This document shows positions 1-13,038 of a stretch of DNA of 64,000 bases, in pieces. Below the pieces are notes generated by a model. It saw only the letters and a list, made by a program, of their open reading frames with translations. It was not told where the DNA came from and did not search any database. How positions within the stretch are numbered: the first letter of the stretch is position 1; each line of letters begins with the position of its first letter. A program made the translations under genes and the position numbers. This stretch comes from Tritrichomonas musculus. Lineage: Eukaryota > Parabasalia > Tritrichomonadida > Tritrichomonadidae. The stretch is from NCBI GenBank assembly GCA_039105265.1, contig JAPFFF010000051.1, positions 1-64,000 of the forward strand. The letters are read 5' to 3'.

Positions 1-1740
1 GAAGAAGAAGATGTTGATGACAGAGAAGAAGAAGAAGAAGAAGATGATGATGACAGAAAAGAAGAAGATGATGACAGAAAAGAAGATGATGATGATGACA
101 GAAAAGAAGATGATGATGACAGAGAAGAAGATGATAATGATGACAGAGAAGAAGAAGATGATGACAGAAAAGAAGATGATGATGACAGAGAAGAAGATGA
201 TGATGATGACAGAGAAGAAGAAGAAGATGATGATGATGACAGAAAAGAAGAAGATGATGACAGAAAAGAAGATGATGATGATGACATAGAAGAAGATGAT
301 GATGACAGAGAAGAAGATGATGATGACAGAGAAGAAGATGATGATGACAGAAAAGAAGAAGATGATGACAGAGAAGAAGAAGAAGAAGATGATGATGATG
401 ACAGAGAAGAAGATGATGATGATGACAGAAAAGAAGAAGATGATGATGACAGAAAAGAAGAAGATGATGACAGAGAAGAAGAAGAAGAAGATGATGATGA
501 TGACAGAGAAGAAGAAGATGATGATGACAGAGAAGAAGATGATGATGACAGAGAAGAAGAAGATGATAACAGAGAAGAAGAAGATGATGATGACAGAAAA
601 GAAGAAGATGATGACAGAGAAGAAGAAGAAGAAGATGATGATGATGACAGAGAAGAAGAAGATGATGATGACAGAAAAGAAGAAGATGATGACAGAGAAG
701 AAGAAGAAGAAGAAGATGATGATGACAGAGAAGAAGAAGATGATGATGACAGAAAAGAAGAAGATGATGATGACAGAGAAGAAGATGATGATGACAGAGA
801 AGAAGAATATGATGATGACAGAGAAGAAGATGATGATGACAGAGAAGAAGATGATGATGATGACAGAAAAGAAGATGATGATGATGACAGAAAAGAAGAA
901 GATGATGATGACAGAAAAGAAGAAGATGATGATGACAGAAAAGAAGAAGATGATGACAGAGAAGAAGAAGAAGATGATGATGATGATGACAGAGAAGAAG
1001 AAGATGATGATGACAGAAAAGAAGAAGATGATGATGACAGAGAAGAAGATGATGATGACAGAGAAGAAGAATATGATGATGACAGAGAAGAAGATGATGA
1101 TGACAGAGAAGAAGATGATGATGATGACAGAAAAGAAGATGATGATGATGACAGAAAAGAAGAAGATGATGATGACAGAGAAGAAGATGATGATGACAGA
1201 GAAGAAGATGATGATGACAGAAAAGAAGAAGATGATGACAGAGAAGAAGAAGAAGAAGATGATGATGATGACAGAGAAGAAGAAGATGATGATGACAGAG
1301 AAGAAGATGATGATGACAGAGAAGAAGATGATGATGACAGAAAAGAAGAAGATGATAACAGAGAAGAAGAAGAAGAAGATGATGATGATGACAGAGAAGA
1401 AGAAGAAGAAGATGATGATGATGACAGAAAAGAAGATGATGATGATGACAGAGAAGAAGATGATGATGATGACAGAGAAGAAGATGATGATGATGAGAGA
1501 AAAGAAGAAGATGATGACAGAGAAGAAGATGATGATGATGACAGAGAAGAAAAAGATGATGATGACAGAAAAGAAGATGATGATGATGACAGAAAAGAAG
1601 AAGATGATGATGACAGAGAAGAAGATGATGATGACAGAGAAGAAGATGATGATGACAGAAAAGAAGAAGATGATAACAGAGAAGAAGAAGAAGAAGAAGA
1701 TGATGATGACAGAGAAGAAGAAGAAGATGATGATGATGAT
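1..1740. repeat. Left-edge mixed monomer field
   Basis: Monomers of 21, 24 and 33 bp are intermixed. The variant CATAGA near 284, where the hinge G is replaced by T, is a rare barcode seen again near 4,385, 13,984, 32,844, 37,840, 44,725, 49,830 and 61,108. The flanks of the 284 and 4,385 copies resemble each other at a spacing of 4,101 bp. GAATATGATG variants occur near 808 and 1,071. A GTTG variant lies at the extreme left edge. No gene is present. Confidence 0.9.
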
Positions 1741-3555
1741 GACAGAAAAGAAGATGATGATGATGACAGAGAAGAAGATGATGATGATGACAGAGAAGAA
1801 GATGATGATGATGACAGAAAAGAAGAAGATGATGACAGAGAAGAAGATGATGATGATGACAGAGAAGAAGATGATGATGATGACAGAAAAGAAGATGATG
1901 ATGATGACAGAGAAGAAGATGATGATGATGACAGAGAAGAAGAAGATGATGATGACAGAAAAGAAGATGATGATGACAGAGAAGAAGATGATGATGATGA
2001 CAGAGAAGAAGATGATGATGATGACAGAGAAGAAGAAGAAGATGATGATGATGATGACAGAAAAGAAGAAGATGATGATGACAGAGAAGAAGAAGATGAT
2101 GATGACAGAGAAGAAGATGATGATGATGACAGAAAAGAAGATGATGATGACAGAGAAGAAGATGATGATGATGACAGAGAAGAAGATGATGATGACAGAG
2201 AAGAAGATGATGATGATGACAGAGAAGAAGAAGAAGATGATGATGATGATGACAGAAAAGAAGAAGATGATGTTGATGACAGAAAAGAAGATGATGATGA
2301 CAGAAAAGAAGATGATGATGATGATGATGACAGAGAAGAAAAAGAAGATGATGATGATGATGACAGAGAAGAAGAAGAAGAAGATGATGATGATGACAGA
2401 GAAAAAGAAGAAGATGATGATGATGATGACAGAAAAGAAGATGATGATGATGACAGAGAAGAAGATGATGATGATGACAGAGAAGAAGATGATGATGATG
2501 ATAGAGAAGAAGAAGAAGATGATGATGATGATGACAGAAAAGAAGAAGATGATGACAGAAAAGAAGATGATGATGATGACAGAGAAGAAGATGATGATGA
2601 CAGAGAAGATGATGATGATGACAGAGAAGAAGAAGAAGATGATGATGATGATGACAGAAAAGAAGAAGATGATGACAGAAAAGAAGATGATGATGATGAC
2701 AGAGAAGAAGATGATGATGATGACAGAGAAGAAGATGATGATGATGACAGAAAAGAAGAAGATGATGACAGAGAAGAAGATGATGATGATGACAGAGAAG
2801 AAGATGATGATGATGACAGAAAAGAAGATGATGATGATGACAGAGAAGAAGATGATGATGATGACAGAAAAGAAGAAGATGATGATGACAGAAAAGAAGA
2901 TGATGATGACAGAGAAGAAGATGATGATGATGACAGAGAAGAAGATGATGATGATGACAGAGAAGAAGAAGAAGATGATGATGATGATGACAGAAAAGAA
3001 GAAGATGATGATGACAGAGAAGAAGAAGATGATGATGACAGAGAAGAAGATGATGATGATGACAGAAAAGAAGATGATGATGACAGAGAAGAAGATGATG
3101 ATGATGACAGAGAAGAAGATGATGATGACAGAGAAGAAGATGATGATGATGACAGAGAAGAAGAAGAAGATGATGATGATGATGACAGAAAAGAAGAAGA
3201 TGATGTTGATGACAGAAAAGAAGATGATGATGACAGAAAAGAAGATGATGATGATGATGATGACAGAGAAGAAAAAGAAGATGATGATGATGATGACAGA
3301 GAAGAAGAAGAAGAAGAAGATGATGATGACAGAGAAAAAGAAGAAGAAGATGATGATGATGACAGAAAAGAAGATGATGATGATGACAGAGAAGAAGATG
3401 ATGATGATGACAGAGAAGAAGATGATGATGATGACAGAGAAGAAGAAGAAGATGATGATGATGATGACAGAAAAGAAGAAGATGATGACAGAAAAGAAGA
3501 AGATGATGATGACAGAGAAGAAGATGATGATGACAGAGAAGAAGATGATGATGAC
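1741..3555. repeat. 933-bp tandem duplication (two copies)
   Basis: The segment 1741-2622 matches 2674-3555 at a constant offset of 933 bp. Both copies carry the GTTG variant (tt at 2273 and 3206) and an interrupted GAAAAAGAAG tract. Offset is retained although several monomers differ, because the differences are equal-length swaps at the GAA/GAT junction: 5 AAG plus 4 ATG becomes 6 plus 3, 2 plus 4 becomes 3 plus 3, and 1 plus 4 becomes 2 plus 3. This is a clean internal example of length-conserving boundary movement. The stretch between the copies (2623-2673) is ordinary array. Confidence 0.85.
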
Positions 3556-5209
3556 AGAGAAGAAGAAGATGATGATGACAGAGAAGAAGATGATGATGAC
3601 AGAGAAGAAGATGATGATGACAGAAAAGAAGAAGATGATGATGACAGAGAAGAAGATGATGATGACAGAAAAGAAGATGATGATGATGACAGAGAAGAAG
3701 ATGATGATGACAGAGAAGAAGATGATGATGACAGAGAAGAAGATGATGATGATGACAGAGAAGAAGATGATGATGACAGAGAAGAAGAAGATGATGATGA
3801 CAGAGAAGAAGAAGATGATGACAGAAAAGAAGAAGATGATGACAGAGAAGAAGAAGAAGAAGATGATGATGATGACAGAGAAGAAGAAGAAGATGATGAT
3901 GATGATGACAGAAAAGAAGAAGATGATGACAGAAAAGAAGATGATGATGATGACAGAGAAGAAGATGATGATGACAGAAAAGAAGATGATGATGATGACA
4001 GAAAAGAAGATGATGATGACAGAGAAGAAGAAGAAGATGATGACAGAGAAGAAGATGATGATGATGACAGAGAAGAAGATGATGATAATGACAGAGAAGA
4101 AGAAGAAGATGATGATGATGACAGAGAAGAAGAAGAAGAAGAAGATGATGATGACAGAAAAGAAGAAGATGATGACAGAAAAGAAGATGATGATGATGAC
4201 AGAAAAGAAGATGATGATGACAGAGAAGAAGATGATGATGATGACAGAGAAGAAGAAGATGATGACAGAAAAGAAGATGATGATGACAGAGAAGAAGATG
4301 ATGATGATGACAGAGAAGAAGAAGAAGAAGATGATGATGACAGAAAAGAAGAAGATGATGACAGAAAAGAAGATGATGATGATGACATAGAAGAAGATGA
4401 TGATGACAGAGAAGAAGATGATGATGACAGAGAAGAAGATGATGATGACAGAAAAGAAGAAGATGATGACAGAGAAGAAGAAGAAGAAGATGATGATGAT
4501 GACAGAGAAGAAGAAGATGATGATGACAGAAAAGAAGAAGATGATGATGACAGAAAAGAAGATGATGATGACAGAAAAGAAGAAGATGATGATGATGATG
4601 ACAGAGAAGAAGAAGATGATGATGACAGAGAAGAAGATGATGATGACAGAAAAGAAGAAGATGATGACAGAGAAGAAGAAGAAGAAGATGATGATGATGA
4701 CAGAGAAGAAGAAGATGATGATGACAGAGAAGAAGAAGATGATAACAGAGAAGAAGAAGAAGAAGATGATGATGATGACAGAGAAGAAGAAGATGATGAT
4801 GACAGAAAAGAAGAAGATGATGACAGAGAAGAAGAAGAAGAAGATGATGATGATGACAGAGAAGAAGAAGAAGAAGAAGATGATGATGACAGAAAAGAAG
4901 AAGATGATGACAGAAAAGAAGAAGATGATGACAGAGAAGAAGAAGATGATGATGACAGAAAAGAAGAAGATGATGACAGAGAAGAAGAAGAAGAAGAAGA
5001 TGATGATGACAGAGAAGAAGAAGATGATGATGACAGAGAAGAAGATGATGATGACAGAGAAGAAGATGATGATGACAGAAAAGAAGATGATGATGACAGA
5101 GAAGAAGATGATGATGACAGAAAAGAAGATGATGATGACAGAAAAGAAGATGATGATGATGACAGAGAAGAAGAAGAAGAAGAAGATGATGATGATGATG
5201 ATGACAGAA
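3556..5209. repeat. Mixed monomer field with CATAGA barcode
   Basis: Ordinary monomers, including runs of 21-bp units around 3.5-3.8 kb and GAA-rich 33-bp units around 4.4-5.0 kb. The CATAGA variant near 4,385 interrupts the Met-Thr-Glu-Lys frame. The following stretch resembles the sequence after the first CATAGA at 284 for a short distance and then diverges. I see no gene or non-repeat sequence here. Confidence 0.88.
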
Positions 5210-7990
5210 AAGAAGATGATGATGATGACAGAGAAGATGATGATGATGACAGAGAAGAAGAAGAAGAAGATGATGATGATGATGATGATGACAGAAAAGA
5301 AGATGATGATGATGACAGAAAAGAAGATGATGATGATGACAGAGAAGAAGAAGAAGAAGAAGATGATGACAGAGAAGAAGAAGAAGAAGATGATGATGAT
5401 GACAGAGAAGAAGAATATGATGATGACAGAGAAGAAGATGATGATGACAGAGAAGAAGATGATGATGACAGAAAAGAAGATGATGATGACAGAAAAGAAG
5501 ATGATGATGATGACAGAGAAGAAGAAGAAGAAGAAGAAGATGATGATGATGATGACAGAAAAGAAGATGATGATGATGACAGAGAAGAAGATGATGATGA
5601 CAGAGAAGAAGAATATGATGATGACAGAGAAGAAGATGATGATGACAGAAAAGAAGAAGATGATGACAGAAAAGAAGATGATGATGATGACAGAGAAGAA
5701 GATGATGATGACAGAAAAGAAGATGATGATGATGACAGAGAAGAAGATGATGATGACAGAGAAGAAGATGATGATGACAGAGAAGAAGAAGATGATGATG
5801 ACAGAGAAGAAGAAGAAGAAGATGATGATGATGACAGAGAAGAAGAAGATGATGATAATGATGACAGAGAAGAAGAAGATGATGATGATAATGATGACAG
5901 AGAAGAAGAAGAAGAAGATGATGATGATGACAGAGAAGAAGAAGAAGAAGATGATGATGACAGAAAAGAAGAAGAAAATGATGATGATGACAGAGAAGAA
6001 GAAGATGATGATGATGACAGAGAAGAAGAAGATGATGATGACAGAGAAGAAGAATATGATGATGACAGAGAAGAAGATGATGATGACAGAAAAGAAGAAG
6101 ATGATAACAGAGAAGAAGAAGAAGAAGATGATGATGATGACTGAGAAGAAGTTGAAGATGATGATGATGATGACAGAGAAGAAGATGATGATGACAGAAA
6201 AGAAGAAGATGATGAAAGAAAAGAAGATGATGATGATGACAGAGAAGAAGATGATGATGACAGAAAAGAAGATGATGATGACAGAGAAGAAGATGATGAT
6301 GACAGAGAAGAAGATGATGATGACAGAGAAGAAGATGATGATGATGACAGAGAAGAAGAAGAAGATGATGATGATGATGACAGAGAAGAAGAAGATGATG
6401 ATAATGATGACAGAGAAGAAGAAGATGATGATGATAATGATGACAGAGAAGAAGAAGAAGAAGATGATGATGATGACAGAGAAGAAGAAGAAGAAGATGA
6501 TGATAACAGAAAAGAAGAAGAAAATGATGATGATGACAGAGAAGAAGAAGATGATGATGATGACAGAGAAGAAGAAGATGATGATGACAGAGAAGAAGAT
6601 GATGATGATGACAGAGAAGAAGATGATGATGACAGAAAAGAATAAGATGATGACAGAGAAGAAGAAGATGATGATGATGATGATGACGGAGAAGAAGAAG
6701 ATGATGATGATGACAGAGAAGAAGAAGAAGATGATGATGATGACAGAGAAGAAGATGATGATGACAGAGAATAAGATGATGATGACAGAGAAGAAGATGA
6801 TGATGACAGAAAAGAAGATGATGATGATGACAGAGAAGAAGATGATGATGACAGAGAAGAAGATGATGATGACAGAGAAGAAGATGATGATGATGACAGA
6901 GAAGAAGAAGAAGAAGATGATGATGATGATAGAAAAGAAGAAGATTATGACAGAAAAGAAGAAGATGATGATGATAGAGAAGAAGATGATGATGACAGAA
7001 AAGAAGATGATGATGACAGAGAAGAAGATGATGATGACAGAGAAGAAGATGATGATGACAGAGAAGAAGAAGAAGATGATGATGACAGAAAAGAAGAAGA
7101 TTATGACAGAAAAGAAGAAGATGATGATGACAGAAAAGAAGATGATGATGATGACAGAGAAGAAGATGATGATGATGACAGAGAAGAAGAAGAAGATGAT
7201 GATGATGATGACAGAGAAGAAGAAAAAGAAGATGATGATGATGACAGAAAAAAGATGATGATGATGACAGAGAAGAAGAAGATGATGATGACAGAGAAGA
7301 AGAAGAAGAAGATGATGATGATGACAGAGAAGAAGATGATGATGATGACAGAGAAGAAGAAGATGATGATGACAGAGAAGAAGATGATGATTATGACAGA
7401 GAAGAAGATGATGATGATGACAGAGAAGAAGAAGAAGATGATGATGATGATGACAGAGAAGAAGAAGAAGATGATGATGATGATGACAGAAAAAAGATGA
7501 TGATGATGACAGAGAAGAAGATAATGATGATGACAGAAAAGAAGATGATGATGACAGAGAAGAAGATGATGATGATGACAGAGAAGAAGATGATGATGAC
7601 AGAGAAGAAGATGATGATGATGACAGAGAAGAAGATGATGATGATGACAGAGAAGAAGAAGAAGATGATGATGATGATGACAGAAAAGAAGAAGATGATG
7701 ATGACAGAGAAGAAGATGATGATGATGACAGAGAAGAAGAAGAAGATGATGATGATGATGACAGAAAAGAAGAAGATGATGATGACAGAGAAGAAGAAGA
7801 TGATGATGACAGAGAAGAAGATGATGATGATGACAGAAAAGAAGATGATGATGACAGAGAAGAAGATGATGATGACAGAGAAGAAGATGATGATGATGAC
7901 AGAGAAGAAGAAGATGATGATGATGATGATGACAGAAAAGAAGAAGATGATGTTGATGACAGAAAAGAAGATGATGATGACAGAAAAGAA
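5210..7990. repeat. Left-domain block, first of three related copies
   Basis: This block is rich in long monomers, including 42-bp ones with 12 GAA-plus-GAT triplets. It recurs at +14,421 bp (about 19.6-22.3 kb) and at +20,430 bp (about 25.6-28.4 kb). Shared private variants fix the register: GAATATG at 5,416, 19,837 and 25,846; CTGAGAAGAAGTTGAAG at 6,141, 20,562 and 26,571; a CGG hinge at 6,687, 21,108 and 27,117; and two GAATAAGATG-type variants just before and after the CGG. The left edge is approximate because indels accumulate around 5.2-5.4 kb. Confidence 0.85.
6687..6688. other. CpG site 1 of 3 seen in the window
   Basis: The hinge reads GACGGAG instead of GACAGAG, creating a CpG. Elsewhere C is followed by A, apart from the three CTGAG variants, so CpG is almost absent from the array. 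Confidence 0.8.
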
Positions 7991-8359
7991 GATGATGATG
8001 ATGATGATGACAGAGAAGAAAAAGAAGATGATGATGATGATGACAGAGAAAAAGAAGAAGAAGATGATGATGATGACAGAAAAGAAGATGATGATGATGA
8101 TGATGACAGAAAAGAAGATGATGATGATGACAGAGAAGAAGATGATGATGATGACAGAGAAGAAGAAGAAGATGATGATGATGATGACAGAAAAGAAGAA
8201 GATGATGACAGAAAAGAAGATGATGATGATGACAGAAAAGAAGATGATGATGACAGAGAAGAAGAAGATGATGATGACAGAGAAGAAGAAGATGATGACA
8301 GAAAAGAAGATGATGATGACAGAGAAGAAGATGATGATGATGACAGAGAAGAAGAAGAA

Positions 8360-11058
8360 GAAGATGATGATGATGACAGAAAAGAAGATGATGATGACAG
8401 AAAAGAAGATGATGATGACAGAGAAGAAGATGATGATGATGACAGAAAAGAAGATGATGATGACAGAGAAGAAGATGATGATGACAGAGAAGAAGATGAT
8501 GATGATGACAGAGAAGAAGAAGATGATGATGATGATGATGACAGAAAAGAAGAAGATGATGTTGATGACAGAAAAGAAGATGATGATGACAGAAAAGAAG
8601 ATGATGATGACAGAGAAGAAGATGATGATGATGACAGAGAAGAAGATGATGATGACAGAAAAGAAGAAGATGATGACAGAGAAGAAGATGATGATGACAG
8701 AGAAGAAGATGATGATGACAGAGAAGAAGAAGATGATGATGACAGAGAAGAAGATGATGATGACAGAGAAGAAGATGATGATGACAGAAAAGAAGAAGAT
8801 GATGATGACAGAGAAGAAGATGATGATGACAGAGAAGAAGATGATGATGACAGAAAAGAAGATGATGATGACAGAAAAGAAGAAGATGATGATGACAGAG
8901 AAGAAGATGATGATGACAGAGAAGAAGATGATGATGACAGAAAAGAAGATGATGATGACAGAGAAGAAGAAGATGATGACAGAGAAGAAGAAGAAGAAGA
9001 TGATGATGATGACAGAGAAGAAGAAGAAGATGATGATGATGATTACAGAAAAGAAGAAGATGATGACAGAAAAGAAGATGATGATGATGACAGAGAAGAA
9101 GATGATGATGACAGAGAAGAAGATGATGATGACAGAGAAGAAGAAGATGATGATGACAGAGAAGAAGATGATGATGACAGAGAAGAAGATGATGATGACA
9201 GAAAAGAAGAAGATGATGATGACAGAGAAGAAGATGATGATGACAGAGAAGAAGATGATGATGACAGAAAAGAAGATGATGATGACAGAAAAGAAGAAGA
9301 TGATGATGACAGAGAAGAAGATGATGATGACAGAGAAGAAGATGATGATGACAGAAAAGAAGATGATGATGACAGAGAAGAAGAAGATGATGATGACAGA
9401 GAAGAAGAAGATGATGACAGAAAAGAAGAAGATGATGACAGAGAAGAAGAAGAAGAAGATGATGATGATGACAGAGAAGAAGAAGAAGATGATGATGATG
9501 ATGACAGAAAAGAAGAAGATGATGACAGAAAAGAAGATGATGATGATGACAGAGAAGAAGATGATGATGACAGAAAAGAAGATGATGATGATGACAGAAA
9601 AGAAGATGATGATGACAGAGAAGAAGAAGAAGATGATGACAGAGAAGAAGAAGATGATGATGACAGAGAAGAAGATGATGATAATGACAGAGAAGAAGAA
9701 GAAGAAGATGATGATGACAGAGAAGAAGAAGATGATGATGACAGAGAAGAAGAAGAAGAAGATGATGATGATGACAGAAAAGAAGAAGATGATGACAGAA
9801 AAGAAGATGATGATGATGACAGAAAAGAAGATGATGATGACAGAGAAGAAGATGATGATGATGACAGAGAAGAAGAAGATGATGACAGAAAAGAAGATGA
9901 TGATGACAGAGAAGAAGATGATGATGATGACAGAGAAGAAGAAGAAGAAGATGATGATGACAGAAAAGAAGAAGATGATGACAGAAAAGAAGATGATGAT
10001 GATGACAGAGAAGAAGATGATGATGACAGAGAAGAAGATGATGATGACAGAGAAGAAGATGATGATGACAGAAAAGAAGAAGATGATGACAGAGAAGAAG
10101 AAGAAGAAGATGATGATGATGACAGAGAAGAAGAAGAAGAAGAAGATGATGATGACAGAGAAGAAGAAGAAGATGATGATGATGATGACAGAAAAGAAGA
10201 TGATGATGATGACAGAGAAGAAGATGATGATGATGACAGAGAAGAAGATGATGATGATGACAGAAAAGAAGATGATGATGACAGAAAAGAAGAAGATGAT
10301 GACAGAGAAGAAGAAGAAGATGATGATGATGATGACAGAGAAGAAGAAGAAGAAGATGATGATGATGACAGAGAAGAAGAAGAAGAAGATGATGATGATG
10401 ACAGAGAAGAAGATGATGATGATGACAGAAAAGAAGATGATGATGACAGAGAAGAAGATGATGATGATGACAGAGAAGAAGATGATGATGACAGAGAAGA
10501 AGATGATGATGACAGAAAAGAAGAAGATGATGACAGAGAAGAAGAAGAAGATGATGATGATGATGACAGAGAAGAAGAAGAAGAAGATGATGATGATGAC
10601 AGAAAAGAAGAAGATTATGACAGAAAAGAAGATGATGATGATGACAGAGAAGAAGATGATGATGATGACAGAAAAGAAGATGATGATGACAGAGAAGAAG
10701 ATGATGATGACAGAAAAGAAGAAGATGATGACAGAGAAAAAGAAGAAGATGATGATGATGATGACAGAGAAGAAGAAGAAGAAGATGATGATGATGACAG
10801 AGAAGAAGAAGAAGAAGATGATGATGATGACAGAAAAGAAGATGATGATGATGACAGAGAAGAAGATGATGATGATGACAGAGAAGAAGATGATGATGAT
10901 GACAGAAAAGAAGATGATGATGACAGAGAAGAAGATGATGATGATGACAGAGAAGAAGATGATGATGACAGAGAAGAAGATGATGATGACAGAAAAGAAG
11001 ATGATGATGACAGAGAAGAAGAAGATGATGATGACAGATAATAAGATGATGATGATGA
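8360..11058. repeat. Block related to 28.67-31.36 kb at +20,307 bp
   Basis: After a short unmatched stretch (about 7.99-8.36 kb), similarity to the downstream block resumes at an offset of 20,307 bp. It is anchored by GTTG (8,562 and 28,869) and by the CAGATAATAAG variant at 11,035 and 31,342. At 11,035 the variant continues as GATGATG, lacking the ATTA half found in nearly every other copy, so it may be an intermediate or a converted form. Tandem sub-blocks of about 0.5 kb, made of 21- and 24-bp monomers, are visible around 8.6-9.4 kb. Confidence 0.8.
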
Positions 11059-13038
11059 CAGAGAAGAAGAAGATGATGATGATGATGATGACAGAAAAGA
11101 AGATGATGATGATGACAGAGAAGAAGAAGATGATGATGACAGAGAAGAAGATGATGATGATGACAGAGAAGAAGATGATGATGACAGAAAAGAAGATGAT
11201 GATGACAGAGAAGAAGATGATGATGACAGAGAAGAAGATGATGATGACAGAAAAGAAGATGATGATGACAGAGAAGAAGAAGATGATGATGACAGAGAAG
11301 AAGATGATGATGACAGAGAAGAAGATGATGATGACAGAAAAGAAGATGATGATGACAGAGAAGAAGAAGATGATGATGACAGAGAAGAAGAAGATGATGA
11401 CAGAAAAGAAGATGATGATGACAGAGAAGAAGATGATGATGATGACAGAGAAGAATATGATGATGACAGAGAAGAAGAAGAAGATGATGATGATGATGAC
11501 AGAAAAAAGATGATGATGATGACAGAGAAGAAGATGATGATGATGACAGAGAAGAAGATGATGATGATGACAGAAAAGAAGATGATGATGACAGAGAAGA
11601 AGAAGATGATGATGATGATGATGACAGAAAAAAGATGATGATGATGACAGAGAAGAAGATGATGATGATGACAGAGAAGAAGAAGATGATGATGACAGAA
11701 AAGAAGATGATGATGACAGAGAAGAAGAAGATGATGATGACAGATAATAAGATTATGATGACAGAAAAGAAGAAGATGATGATGATGACAGAGAAGAAGA
11801 AGAAGAAGAAGATGATGATGACAGAAAAAAGATGATGATGATGACAGAAAAGAAGATGATGATGATGACAGAGAAGAAGAAGATGATGATGACAGAGAAG
11901 AAGATGATGATGATGACAGAGAAGAAGATGATGATGACAGAAAAGAAGATGATGATGACAGAGAAGAAGATGATGATGACAGAGAAGAAGATGATGATGA
12001 CAGAAAAGAAGATGATGATGACAGAGAAGAAGAAGATGATGACAGAAAAGAAGATGATGATGACAGAGAAGAAGAAGATGATGATGACAGAGAAGAAGAA
12101 GATGATGACAGAGAAGAAGATGATGATGACAGAGAAGAAGATGATGATGATGACAGAGAAGAATATGATGATGACAGAGAAGAAGAAGAAGATGATGATG
12201 ATGATGACAGAAAAAAGATGATGATGATGACAGAGAAGAAGATGATGATGATGACAGAGAAGAAGATGATGATGATGACAGAAAAGAAGATGATGATGAT
12301 GACAGAGAAGAAGATGATGATGATGACAGAGAAGAAGAAGAAGATGATGATGATGATGACAGAGAAGAAGAAAAAGAAGATGATGATGATGACAGAAAAA
12401 AGATGATGATGATGACAGAGAAGAAGATGATGATGATGACAGAGAAGAAGAAGATGATGATGATGATGATGACAGAGAAGAAGATGATGATGATGACAGA
12501 GAAGAAGAAGATGATGATGACAGAGAAGAAGATGATGATTATGACAGAGAAGAAGATGATGATGATGACAGAGAAGAAGAAGATGATGATGATGATGATG
12601 ACAGAGAAGAAGAAGAAGAAGATGATGATGATGACAGAAAAAAGATGATGATGATGACAGAGAAGAAGATAATGATGATGACAGAAAAGAAGATGATGAT
12701 GACAGAGAAGAAGAAGATGATGATGACAGAGAAGAAGAAGATGATGACAGAAAAGAAGAAGATGATGACAGAGAAGAAGATGATGATGATGACAGAGAAG
12801 AAGATGATGATGATGACAGAGAAGAAGATGATGATGACAGAAAAGAAGATGATGATGACAGAGAAGAAGAAGAGAGATGATGATGATGATGACAGAAAAG
12901 AAGATGATGATGATGACAGAGAAGAAGAAGATGATGACAGAGAAAAAGAAGAAGAAGATGATGATGATGACAGAGAAGAAGAAGAAGATGATGATGATGA
13001 TGACAGAGAAGAAGAAGAAGAAGAAGATGATGATGACA
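11059..13038. repeat. 2-kb module, copy 1 (hexad of lost-G junctions)
   Basis: This module matches 14,385-16,364 at a constant offset of 3,326 bp, and its core (about 11.5-12.9 kb) matches about 34.0-35.4 kb at 22,475 bp. It contains six copies of the junction CAGAAAAAAGATG, which has lost one G relative to CAGAAAAGAAGATG, near 11,502, 11,628, 11,824, 12,209, 12,395 and 12,637. Each shifts the reading frame by one base. It also carries the AT-rich dyad at 11,741 and a GAAGAGAGATG variant near 12,871. Differences from copy 2 are mainly equal-length GAA/GAT swaps. Confidence 0.88.

Noticed and set aside
11500-12648. Hexad of lost-G junctions as a programmed frameshift system (A-rich slippery AAAAAAG)
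   Set aside because: AAAAAAG resembles a slippery heptamer, but there is no gene context or downstream structure, and the string follows from one base loss in AAAAGAAG copied by duplication.
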